Part shown: positions 1-6,133 of the stretch, in pieces
How the letters are laid out: every line of letters starts with the position of its first letter
How positions within the stretch are numbered: position 1 is the stretch's first letter
Assembly (NCBI GenBank): GCA_903865465.1
Contig: CAIPJU010000642.1
Span: forward strand, 1 to 7,848
DNA length: 7,848 bases
Direction: 5' to 3'
Origin: an uncultured Bacteroidota bacterium
GTDB taxonomy: Bacteria > Bacteroidota > Bacteroidia > Bacteroidales > VadinHA17
Position numbers and translations under genes: made by a program
The notes under the pieces: model-generated
What the model was told of the DNA's origin: nothing
The model's database searches: none
What the model saw: only the letters and a program-made list of their open reading frames with translations

Positions 1-129
1 CATAAACCGGGACGTTGTGACTGTCCCTCCTTTTCCGCTATCTGATCAAGTTTACCTTCAATGTCAAAGATACCTCCTTAACGCATCGCGGCGTCCCGAT
101 AAGTCCCTTATCTGTTCGTTAGTTATCAT
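1..129 (-). CDS. prfB: Peptide chain release factor 2 (RF2), 5' end, with programmed +1 frameshift; runs off left edge
   Basis: RF2 recognises UGA and UAA stop codons in the ribosomal A site and triggers peptide release in the cytoplasm. Reading leftward from the ATG at 129-127, the zero frame gives 21 residues, MITNEQIRDLSGRRDALRRYL, then an in-frame TGA at 66-64. Skipping one T after the CTT at 69-67 moves into an open frame (GAC ATT GAA ...) that starts DIEGKLDQIAEKEG and runs to the window edge, for 42 residues in total. The RRYL-then-D/I-x-GK junction is what I recall for Bacteroidetes RF2, and the short zero-frame leader ending at UGA is typical of prfB. The GGQ catalytic and SPF recognition motifs lie outside the window. 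Neither piece stands out as an ORF because each is short, but the leader, the frameshift site and the shifted frame agree. The gene diverges from the lipoprotein gene at 310. The start codon has no Shine-Dalgarno sequence; a promoter box lies 19 nt upstream. Confidence 0.92.
63..78 (-). promoter_or_regulatory. prfB: prfB programmed +1 ribosomal frameshift site (autoregulatory)
   Basis: Read on the minus strand the site is AGG AGG TAT CTT TGA C. The internal Shine-Dalgarno-like AGGAGG (78-73) is followed by TAT, the slippery CTT (69-67), the in-frame stop TGA (66-64) and a C at 63. This has the same arrangement and spacing as the Escherichia coli prfB site (AGG GGG UAU CUU UGA C). In the known mechanism, low RF2 slows termination at UGA. 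The P-site tRNA on CUU then slips forward by one base, helped by pairing of AGGAGG with the 16S anti-Shine-Dalgarno, so RF2 limits its own synthesis. The context UGA-C is a weak terminator, as in other prfB genes. The sequence match is direct; activity in this organism is inferred. Confidence 0.93.
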
Positions 130-148
130 TTAATAAGTTTTTGTGCTG

Positions 149-156
149 CAAATTTA
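149..156 (-). promoter_or_regulatory. Probable prfB promoter, Bacteroidetes -7 box TAAATTTG
   Basis: On the minus strand the octamer TAAATTTG matches the Bacteroidetes housekeeping -7 consensus TAnnTTTG perfectly and is followed by CAGCAC. It ends 19 nt before the prfB ATG, leaving a short leader. I see no clear TTG-type -33 box at the expected distance upstream (roughly 174-184), so the call rests on the -7 box and its position. Confidence 0.5.
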
Positions 157-282
157 AGATATTATATCACTCTTCCACGGTAAAAATTGCTGCATTCTCC
201 ACGGGGATAGTTTAAAACAGCTCCTGAAATTATCAGAAGGTTCAGAAGGAAACCTATTTCAGAATTTCAATCCGAAAAATCC

Positions 283-290
283 TATCTTTA
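283..290 (+). promoter_or_regulatory. Possible promoter -7 box of the lipoprotein gene (TATCTTTA)
   Basis: TATCTTTA matches seven of the eight positions of TAnnTTTG and ends 19 nt before the ATG at 310, the same spacing seen at prfB on the other strand. No convincing -33 box is visible. The two boxes sit back to back in the 180-bp divergent region 130-309, in which I see no other element. Confidence 0.3.
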
Positions 291-309
291 TAGTCAAAGA
301 CCAGTCCCG

Positions 310-2460
310 ATGAAAAAACTTTCTGCCCTCTTATTATTATTAGTCATAACCTCCTCATGCACAATTAAAAGGAGAAGCGACTGGCTCCTGAACAGCGCTC
401 CGTTTAAATCAGAAATCATTGAGAAGAATGGCTCTGTTACAATATCCAACGGACTTATCTCAAGAAGCTTTTCACTTTCGCCCGACGGAGCAACAATATC
501 TTTTTTTAATCTTATGACAGGAAAGGAACTATTACGTGCCATCAAACCCGAAATGGCTATTTCAGTGAATGGTAATAAAATGACAATAGGAGGACTCACA
601 GGTCAGCCTGTAAAGAACTTCCTCTCAGAAAAGTGGATTAAGGAACTAAAATCCGACACGGCATCACCTTTCAGGTTCACAGGATATGCGCAGGGGATAA
701 CACAGGCCAGGTTCGGATGGAAGAAACGTCCTGAATGGATGCCAAATGATCTTCCATGGCCTCCTCCCGGGAAAAAGATTGATTTCATATATTCAGCTAA
801 AGAGAATTCCACTTCTGCATCAGGTTTAAAAATAGTTGTTCACTATGAAATATATGATGGCATTCCTCTTATTTGCAAATGGTTCACAATTACAAACAAT
901 TCGGGAAAAGAGGTCAGCATAGATAGTTATAGTTCAGAGATACTTGCCCTTACCGAAGAGGAGAGCGCCGTAGGTGACAAGAAGAACTGGATACTTCCCA
1001 ATTTATATGTTGAAACCGATTATGCTTTTGGAGGAAGCATGTCGTCGGAATCGTGTTTCGAGAAATCAGTCTGGTGGTCGCCCGACCCGGAGTACAAAAC
1101 CATTGTTAATTATAACAGGGTTCAGCCCTCAATGCTTGAATGCAGGCCTGTGACAGGACCGGCTGAAAATCTGGCTCCGGGTAAATCGTTCGACAGTTTC
1201 AGGTCATGGATTCTTGTGAACGACAGTTCCGACCGTGAACGGAACGGGCTTGCCCAGAGAAAGATGTACAGGACAATAGCCCCCTGGGTTACTGAAAACC
1301 CTGTATTTATGCACCTCAGGTACTCTGATGACTCAACGGTTTTCAGGGCAGTTGAACAATGTGCACAGACTGGTTTCGAGATGATAATACTCTCATTTGG
1401 CAGCGGTTTCGAAATTGAAGACACGACTAAAGCCAATCTTGAAAGATATAAGAGACTTGCCGGCTACGCCCATTCAAGGGGAATAGCAATTGGCGGCTAC
1501 AGCCTTCTTGCAAGCAGAACCATTGATAAAGAAAATGATGTTGTGATGCCCGAAGGGAAACAGCCTGTTTTTGGTCATTCACCATGCCTCGGCAGCAGAT
1601 GGGGCGAAGAGTATTTTAAGAAGTTGTACAATTTTATCGCTTATACCGGATTTGATAATTTTGAACATGACGGCTCCTATCCCGGCGATGTCTGCATGTC
1701 GTCTGTTCATCCGGGCCATTCTGGGCTTGCCGATTCGCAGTGGAAACAGTTCGAAATAATAACTGATTTCTACAAATGGTGCCGCGAAAGAGGCGTTTAC
1801 CTGACAGTTCCCGACTGGTATTTCCTGAACGGAAGCAGTAAGACAGGTATGGGATACCGTGAATCGAACTGGTCACTACCCCGGAGAGAGCAGGAGATTA
1901 TCGAACGGGAGAATATTTTTGATGGCACATGGGAGAAAACACCATCGATGGGCTGGATGCATGTTCCTCTTGTTGAGTACCAGGGAGGCGGCTCTGAAGC
2001 AACTATTGAACCACTGAAGCAGCACCTGCCCCACTATGGCCAGCGGCTTGCCGACCTTTTCGGGGCCGGAGTACAGGCCGCATGGAGAGGATCGAGACTC
2101 TATGACGCCCCCGAAACAATGGAATTGGTTAAAAAATGGGTCGCATTCTACAAACAACACAGGAGCATTCTCGATGCAGACATAGTGCATGTGAAACGTG
2201 CTGATGGCAGAGGAGTTGACGCCATCCTTCATGTCAATCCATTGGGGGAAGAAAAAGGGCTTCTTATGGTTTATAACCCTCTTGATACCCTTGTCAGAGA
2301 GGACATTAAGGTTAACATTTATTATACCGGACTTAGCCGGAGAGCAAAAGTGAGCGAAAACGGTAAAAGAACTTTAACTCTGCCCCTGAGCAGGAATTAT
2401 GAAATAACAGTTCCTGTAAACGTGAATGCACATAAACAGTCATGGTATATAATTAAATGA
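310..2460 (+). CDS. Exported lipoprotein, alpha-galactosidase-like glycoside hydrolase (clan GH-D-like)
   Basis: A 716-residue protein, probably an outer-membrane-anchored enzyme acting on a glycoside; the substrate cannot be read from the sequence. It starts with a lipoprotein signal: MKK, a run of leucines, then TSSC with the likely lipidated Cys at residue 17. This also fixes the start. Residues about 35-310 look like a beta-sandwich domain (SNGLISRSF near the start, then RPEWMPNDLPWPPPG ending near 154). A TIM-barrel-like region follows (about 325-600), opening with NPVFMHL and containing FDNFEHDGSYPGDVC at 448-462. Asp454, at the end of a beta-strand-like stretch, is the best candidate nucleophile by analogy with GH27/GH36/GH31 barrels. 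YRESNW (516-521) might contribute the acid/base; both assignments are inference. The C-terminal part (about 640-716, LLMVYNPL) looks like a beta domain. Similar proteins are, as I recall, labelled alpha-galactosidase in Bacteroidetes and Planctomycetes without biochemical proof. No SusC/SusD pair or sulfatase is nearby, so this is not an evident polysaccharide utilisation locus. Confidence 0.72.
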   Translation: MKKLSALLLLLVITSSCTIKRRSDWLLNSAPFKSEIIEKNGSVTISNGLISRSFSLSPDGATISFFNLMTGKELLRAIKPEMAISVNGNKMTIGGLTGQPVKNFLSEKWIKELKSDTASPFRFTGYAQGITQARFGWKKRPEWMPNDLPWPPPGKKIDFIYSAKENSTSASGLKIVVHYEIYDGIPLICKWFTITNNSGKEVSIDSYSSEILALTEEESAVGDKKNWILPNLYVETDYAFGGSMSSESCFEKSVWWSPDPEYKTIVNYNRVQPSMLECRPVTGPAENLAPGKSFDSFRSWILVNDSSDRERNGLAQRKMYRTIAPWVTENPVFMHLRYSDDSTVFRAVEQCAQTGFEMIILSFGSGFEIEDTTKANLERYKRLAGYAHSRGIAIGGYSLLASRTIDKENDVVMPEGKQPVFGHSPCLGSRWGEEYFKKLYNFIAYTGFDNFEHDGSYPGDVCMSSVHPGHSGLADSQWKQFEIITDFYKWCRERGVYLTVPDWYFLNGSSKTGMGYRESNWSLPRREQEIIERENIFDGTWEKTPSMGWMHVPLVEYQGGGSEATIEPLKQHLPHYGQRLADLFGAGVQAAWRGSRLYDAPETMELVKKWVAFYKQHRSILDADIVHVKRADGRGVDAILHVNPLGEEKGLLMVYNPLDTLVREDIKVNIYYTGLSRRAKVSENGKRTLTLPLSRNYEITVPVNVNAHKQSWYIIK

Positions 2461-2548
2461 TTTTATCAGTTTTTATTGGAGATAGGTTTAAACAGCAAGA
2501 AACGATAAATTACTTTCACCCTCTGAATATCCGGATGAAAACTAGTCC

Positions 2549-3148
2549 ATGCTAAAATCATTTATGTATAAAAACCTTATTGAGGCCGGTTGCGATGAAG
2601 CTGGCAGGGGTTGTCTTGCCGGACCGGTAACAGCAGCTGCCGTAATACTTCCAAAGAATTTCAAACATCCTGTCCTCAACGATTCAAAGAAGCTTACCGC
2701 AAAACAGAGGTTTGCTCTCAGGGAAGAGATCATTAATTCCGCTGTAGCATGGAAAGTGGCATTCATCGATAATCATCAGATAGATAAGATCAATATACTG
2801 AGAGCATCAATCCTGGCAATGCATAATGCAGTGGCTGATCTAGAAACAACACCCGAATTCCTCCTGATAGACGGTAACAGCTTTTTCCCTTTCAGAGAAA
2901 TCAAATACAAAACAATCATCAAGGGTGACGGGCTCTACTTTTCAATAGCGGCAGCATCGGTTCTGGCAAAAACCTTCCGCGATGAATATATGGAAGAAAT
3001 ACATCTTGAATTCCCTGAATTCCAATGGAATAAAAACAAAGGCTATCCCACAGCTGATCACAGGAATGCTATCATGAAATATGGAATTACACCTTATCAC
3101 CGGAGGTCATTTAACCTCTTTGAAACACAGCTTAAAATATCATTCTGA
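2549..3148 (+). CDS. rnhB: Ribonuclease HII
   Basis: RNase HII cleaves the RNA strand of RNA/DNA hybrids and nicks 5' of single ribonucleotides misincorporated in DNA, starting ribonucleotide excision repair in the cytoplasm. At 199 residues it has the normal length (E. coli 198). The family motifs occur in order: GCDEAGRG with catalytic Asp16 and Glu17, the DSKKL segment, LLIDGN with Asp108, KGDGLYFSIAAASVLAK from 125, and FRDEYM with Asp145. These complete the DEDD active site, with GYPTADH (165-171) and the C-terminal HRRSF also present. A second in-frame ATG at 2564 (Met6) would remove five residues and still leave the fold intact. Neither start has a Shine-Dalgarno sequence, so the first is kept by default. 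It lies 88 nt after the lipoprotein gene and 68 nt before the peptidase gene, which has its own promoter, so it is probably transcribed separately from the latter. Confidence 0.96.
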   Translation: MLKSFMYKNLIEAGCDEAGRGCLAGPVTAAAVILPKNFKHPVLNDSKKLTAKQRFALREEIINSAVAWKVAFIDNHQIDKINILRASILAMHNAVADLETTPEFLLIDGNSFFPFREIKYKTIIKGDGLYFSIAAASVLAKTFRDEYMEEIHLEFPEFQWNKNKGYPTADHRNAIMKYGITPYHRRSFNLFETQLKISF

Positions 3149-3172
3149 AGAATACGATATTACATTAAAAGC

Positions 3173-3180
3173 TACATTTG
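3173..3180 (+). promoter_or_regulatory. Promoter -7 box TACATTTG of the S46 peptidase gene
   Basis: TACATTTG is a perfect match to the Bacteroidetes -7 consensus TAnnTTTG. It ends 36 nt before the ATG at 3217, so transcription would begin near 3187 with a leader of about 30 nt. No clear -33 TTG is visible upstream. The box contains the TTG at 3178 that could be mistaken for an upstream start codon of the same frame; a start there would lie inside the promoter, which supports the ATG at 3217. Confidence 0.6.
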
Positions 3181-3216
3181 CGAATTAAAATAACCAATCA
3201 GAAAAGTTTATATTTT

Positions 3217-5367
3217 ATGAAAAAACTATTTGCACTATTATTAACTCTTATCCTGACATTTGGTTTCAGAGCTAAGGCTGATGAGGGGATGTGGCTACTG
3301 CCGCTCATCGAAAAACTCAATATCGGAAAAATGACTGAACTCGGGCTTAAGTTATCTGCTGAAGATATCTACAGTCTGAATAAAGCATGTGTAAAAGACG
3401 CCGTTGTAATATTCGGCGGAGGCTGCACAGCTGAAATCGTCTCTTCACAGGGACTTGTCCTCACAAACCACCACTGTGGCTACGGCTCGATACAGGCACA
3501 TAGCACAGTTGAACACGACTATCTGCGCGATGGCTTCTGGGCAAAAACCAAAGAGGAAGAACTTTCCAATCCAAATCTCTCAGTAACTTTCCTGGTCAGA
3601 ATCGAAGATGTTACCGGCCAGGTACTTGCAAACGTAAAGCCCGGAATGAGCGAAACCGAACGTACTGCTGCCATTGGCGAAGCACGTCAGGCTATTGAGA
3701 AGAAAGCTACTGAGGGTACCGGCTACAGAGGCCAGGTAGGAAGTTTTTACGGCGGAAACTATTTTTATCTTCTTGTTTATGAGAGGTATAATGATGTCCG
3801 TCTTGTTGGAACGCCCCCCTCTTCAATTGGAAAATTCGGTTCTGACACCGACAACTGGGAATGGCCCCGCCATACTGGTGATTTCAGTGTTTTCCGTGTC
3901 TATTCAGCGCCCGATGGCAAACCAGCTGCTTATTCAAAGGACAATGTTCCCCTTAAACCAAAACACTACCTTCCCGTTTCTATCAAAGGTATTGACAAGG
4001 GTGACTTCGCTATGATTCTTGGATATCCCGGAAGAACAAGCAGGTATATGACCTCTTTTGAAGTGAATGAACAGCTTCAGATTGTGCACCCCGACAGGAT
4101 TAAAGTCCGTGGCATCAAGCAGGATATCTGGATGAAAGATATGCAGGCTGACCTGAAGGTCAACATTCAGTATTCAGCAAAATATTTCGGATCATCAAAT
4201 TACTGGAAATATTCTATCGGTCAGAAAGCTGGTCTCGAAAGGCTTAATGTTAAAGCCAAGAAAGAAGAAATTGAAAACCAGTTCAACAAATGGGTAAACG
4301 AGAATGCCGACCGCAAAGCAAAATATGGCGAAGCACTCAATATGATCAAAAACTCTATCGAAGGAAGGGCAGAATATTACAATGCGCTTCAGTATATTAA
4401 TGAATGCGTCCAGGGATGCGAACTTCTTACCATGAACCAGATGGCAACTACTCTTATCACAGCTCTTAAGGCCAACGATGAGAAGAAATTAACCGAAGCC
4501 ATCGATCGAGTTAAGAGTAATATAAGCGGATTCTATAAAGATTATAATTCCGCTACCGACAACAAATCGACCAAGGCAATGCTGAATCTTTACAGGACAA
4601 GCATTCCTGCAAAATTCCATCCTGATTTTTATGCCAATGTGGTCGACAAAAAATTCAAGGGCAACATCGACAAGTTTGTCGACAACATGTTTAATAAATC
4701 GATATTTGCCAGTGAGGCCAAGCTGACCGCTTTTCTGAATAAACCTGTTCTGAAGGTCATTGAGAATGATCCTGTATACCTTACCTCGGCTTCTATTTAC
4801 AAAACATCAGGTGATATATCGAAACAAAATGGTCAGTTCACTTCAGGACTCGATACAGGAAGAAGGCTGTGGATAGCTGCTCTAATGGAGATGGCTCCGG
4901 AAAAGACTTTATATCCCGATGCAAACTTCTCAATGCGTCTTAGTTATGGAACTGTTCAGGATTACGATCCGAAAGATGCAGTTACTTACAAATTTTATAC
5001 AACACTGCAGGGCGTTGTAGACAAATACAAGCCTGGCGATTATGAATTTGATCTGCCACAGAGACTCATCGACCTCAACAATAAAAAGGAATTCGGCAGG
5101 TATGCATCACCAAAGGGTTATATGCCAGTCTGTTTCCTTACCACTAACGACATAACCGGAGGAAACTCAGGAAGTCCTGTTATGAACGGCAAAGGTGAAC
5201 TTATCGGACTTGCCTTCGACGGTAACTGGGAAGCCATGAGCGGCGATATAGCCTATGAGACTCAGCTTCAAAGGACCATTGTTGTTGACATCCGCTATGT
5301 ACTTTGGACAATGGACATCTATGCAGGTGCCAGAAACCTCGTTGATGAAATGACGATAGTCCAGTAG
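3217..5367 (+). CDS. dpp7: Family S46 dipeptidyl-peptidase, DPP7-like
   Basis: A serine exopeptidase that removes dipeptides from peptide N-termini, typically in the periplasm of asaccharolytic and protein-degrading Bacteroidetes. The protein has 716 residues from ATG 3217, close to characterised DPP7/DPP11. A signal peptide is clear: MKKLFALLLTLILTFGFRAKA, cleavage probably before DEG. The chymotrypsin-like triad reads His86 (TNHHCGY), Asp222 (NWEWPRHTGDF) and Ser651 (GGNSGSP). The His-to-Asp distance of 136 residues equals that I recall for Porphyromonas gingivalis DPP7 (89 and 225). A helical region specific to S46 lies between Asp222 and Ser651. The specificity position after the serine reads AFDGNWEAM with Gly669. 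In DPP7 this position is Gly (hydrophobic P1 residues preferred), whereas in DPP11 it is Arg (Asp/Glu preferred), so DPP7-type specificity is inferred. An in-frame TTG at 3178 would add 13 residues ahead of the signal peptide and overlaps the promoter, so it is rejected. Confidence 0.94.
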   Translation: MKKLFALLLTLILTFGFRAKADEGMWLLPLIEKLNIGKMTELGLKLSAEDIYSLNKACVKDAVVIFGGGCTAEIVSSQGLVLTNHHCGYGSIQAHSTVEHDYLRDGFWAKTKEEELSNPNLSVTFLVRIEDVTGQVLANVKPGMSETERTAAIGEARQAIEKKATEGTGYRGQVGSFYGGNYFYLLVYERYNDVRLVGTPPSSIGKFGSDTDNWEWPRHTGDFSVFRVYSAPDGKPAAYSKDNVPLKPKHYLPVSIKGIDKGDFAMILGYPGRTSRYMTSFEVNEQLQIVHPDRIKVRGIKQDIWMKDMQADLKVNIQYSAKYFGSSNYWKYSIGQKAGLERLNVKAKKEEIENQFNKWVNENADRKAKYGEALNMIKNSIEGRAEYYNALQYINECVQGCELLTMNQMATTLITALKANDEKKLTEAIDRVKSNISGFYKDYNSATDNKSTKAMLNLYRTSIPAKFHPDFYANVVDKKFKGNIDKFVDNMFNKSIFASEAKLTAFLNKPVLKVIENDPVYLTSASIYKTSGDISKQNGQFTSGLDTGRRLWIAALMEMAPEKTLYPDANFSMRLSYGTVQDYDPKDAVTYKFYTTLQGVVDKYKPGDYEFDLPQRLIDLNNKKEFGRYASPKGYMPVCFLTTNDITGGNSGSPVMNGKGELIGLAFDGNWEAMSGDIAYETQLQRTIVVDIRYVLWTMDIYAGARNLVDEMTIVQ

Positions 5368-5407
5368 TATTTTTTAACCATTGACTATTTAAAATAGAAG
5401 AAATTCA

Positions 5408-5513
5408 TTAACCGCAGAGACCGCGAAGATTTTGCGCAAAGGAAAGCAAAAGGGGAATCATAATAATTTCTCTCAGCTAACTTTGCTGCAACTTTGCGAG
5501 CTTTGCGGTTAAA
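5408..5513. repeat. Imperfect inverted repeat of degenerate GCAAAG units (dispersed-type palindromic element)
   Basis: The left arm begins TTAACCGCAGAGACCGCGAAG (5408-5428) and the right arm, read on the opposite strand from 5512 (-), begins TTAACCGCAAAGCTCGCAAAG; they agree at 17 of 21 positions. Inside each arm a short unit of the type CGC(A/G)AAG recurs every 9-11 bases. On the right arm CTTTGC occurs at 5481, 5492 and 5501. On the left arm the units are CGCAGAG, CGCGAAG and CGCAAAG. The arms are separated by an AT-rich centre of about 40 nt (5442-5480). Similar AACCGCAAAG-type repeats are, as I recall, scattered between genes in several bacterial genomes. Function is unknown; it could form a long weak hairpin between the peptidase and marC genes. 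Confidence 0.7.
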
Positions 5514-5529
5514 TTTGTTTTTATCTTTG
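5503..5529 (+). promoter_or_regulatory. Promoter of the marC-rnhA group: TATCTTTG -7 box with TTG upstream
   Basis: TATCTTTG at 5522-5529 is a perfect TAnnTTTG -7 box, 16 nt before the ATG at 5546. A TTG at 5503-5505 (part of TTTG 5502-5505) lies 16 nt upstream of it. That is just short of the usual 17-23 nt, and this TTG is the last GCAAAG unit of the inverted repeat on the other strand. The leader would be only about 10 nt. The -7 box is clear; the -33 assignment is tentative. Confidence 0.58.
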
Positions 5530-5545
5530 CCACAAAATAAATGGT

Positions 5546-6133
5546 ATGAACCTAAGTTTTATTGAGATAGTTGCTACTTTCCTGGTTTTATTTGCCATCA
5601 TTGACATATTTGGTTCAATACCGATCATCCTTGATATAAAGACCCGGTCGGGTGATATAGAACCACTTAAGGCCTCGGCAGTAGCTTTTTTTATTTTCCT
5701 TGCCTTTCTTTACATTGGATCGCCTCTGCTTGGAATTTTTGGAATCGATGTATCATCCTTTGCAATTGCCGGTTCCTTTGTCATCTTCCTGATAGGCATC
5801 GAGATGGTTCTGGGTATTGAGCTCTTCAGACATGATTCACCCGGAGGAGGGACTATTGTTCCTATCGCATTTCCCCTTATTGCAGGGGCTGGTTCAATAA
5901 CCACAATACTTTCATTAAGAGCTCAGTATCATACGATTAACATTTTAATTGCATTAATGCTAAACATGGTGATTGTCTACCTTGTGCTGAAGCTCACCTC
6001 TACTTTTGAGAGAGCATTGGGACCAGGAGGGCTTCACATCCTCAAGAAGGTCTTTGGAATTATCCTTCTTTCGATAGCTATCAAGCTTTTCATCACCAGT
6101 ACCGGAATAACCTTTCCGACTCATGGCAGGTGA
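5546..6133 (+). CDS. MarC family integral membrane protein
   Basis: A 195-residue inner-membrane protein of the MarC/UPF0056 family (E. coli MarC, YchE, YhgN), whose members have no established transport substrate; the old link to multiple antibiotic resistance is not supported. Six hydrophobic segments can be seen, near residues 5-29, 45-66, 71-90, 104-124, 131-150 and 167-184. Family features include DIFGSIPI (20-27) in the first segment, GIEMVLG after the third, and FPLIAGAGSITT (109-120) in the fourth, which corresponds to the conserved proline/glycine-rich re-entrant-like motif. A short charged loop, RHDSPGGG, precedes the fourth segment. Length is normal for the family. The ATG at 5546 follows the TATCTTTG promoter closely; the ATG at 5541 is in another frame. 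Its stop lies 11 nt inside rnhA, so the two are probably co-transcribed. Confidence 0.93.
   Translation: MNLSFIEIVATFLVLFAIIDIFGSIPIILDIKTRSGDIEPLKASAVAFFIFLAFLYIGSPLLGIFGIDVSSFAIAGSFVIFLIGIEMVLGIELFRHDSPGGGTIVPIAFPLIAGAGSITTILSLRAQYHTINILIALMLNMVIVYLVLKLTSTFERALGPGGLHILKKVFGIILLSIAIKLFITSTGITFPTHGR

Noticed and set aside
65..72. TATCTTTG on the minus strand, a perfect Bacteroidetes -7 box match
   Set aside because: It is the TAT-CTT-TG of the prfB frameshift site inside the coding region; the codon context explains it fully.
589..596. AGGAGG within the lipoprotein gene, and a similar GGAGGAGGG within marC near 5841
   Set aside because: These are Gly-Gly codons in the reading frame with no start codon or slippery-stop motif downstream.
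1634..2232. Antisense frames of 80 and 118 codons opposite the lipoprotein gene
   Set aside because: They are shadow frames opposite a well-supported coding region, with low-complexity or Cys/Arg-rich translations and no recognisable domain.
2458..2476. TGATTTTATCA followed by a T-rich stretch after the lipoprotein gene, as a terminator
   Set aside because: The stem is only four AT-rich base pairs, too weak for an intrinsic terminator.
5383..5395. CTATTTAAAATAG palindrome after the peptidase gene
   Set aside because: The arms are separated by one base, so it cannot form a useful RNA hairpin, and it is AT-only apart from its ends.
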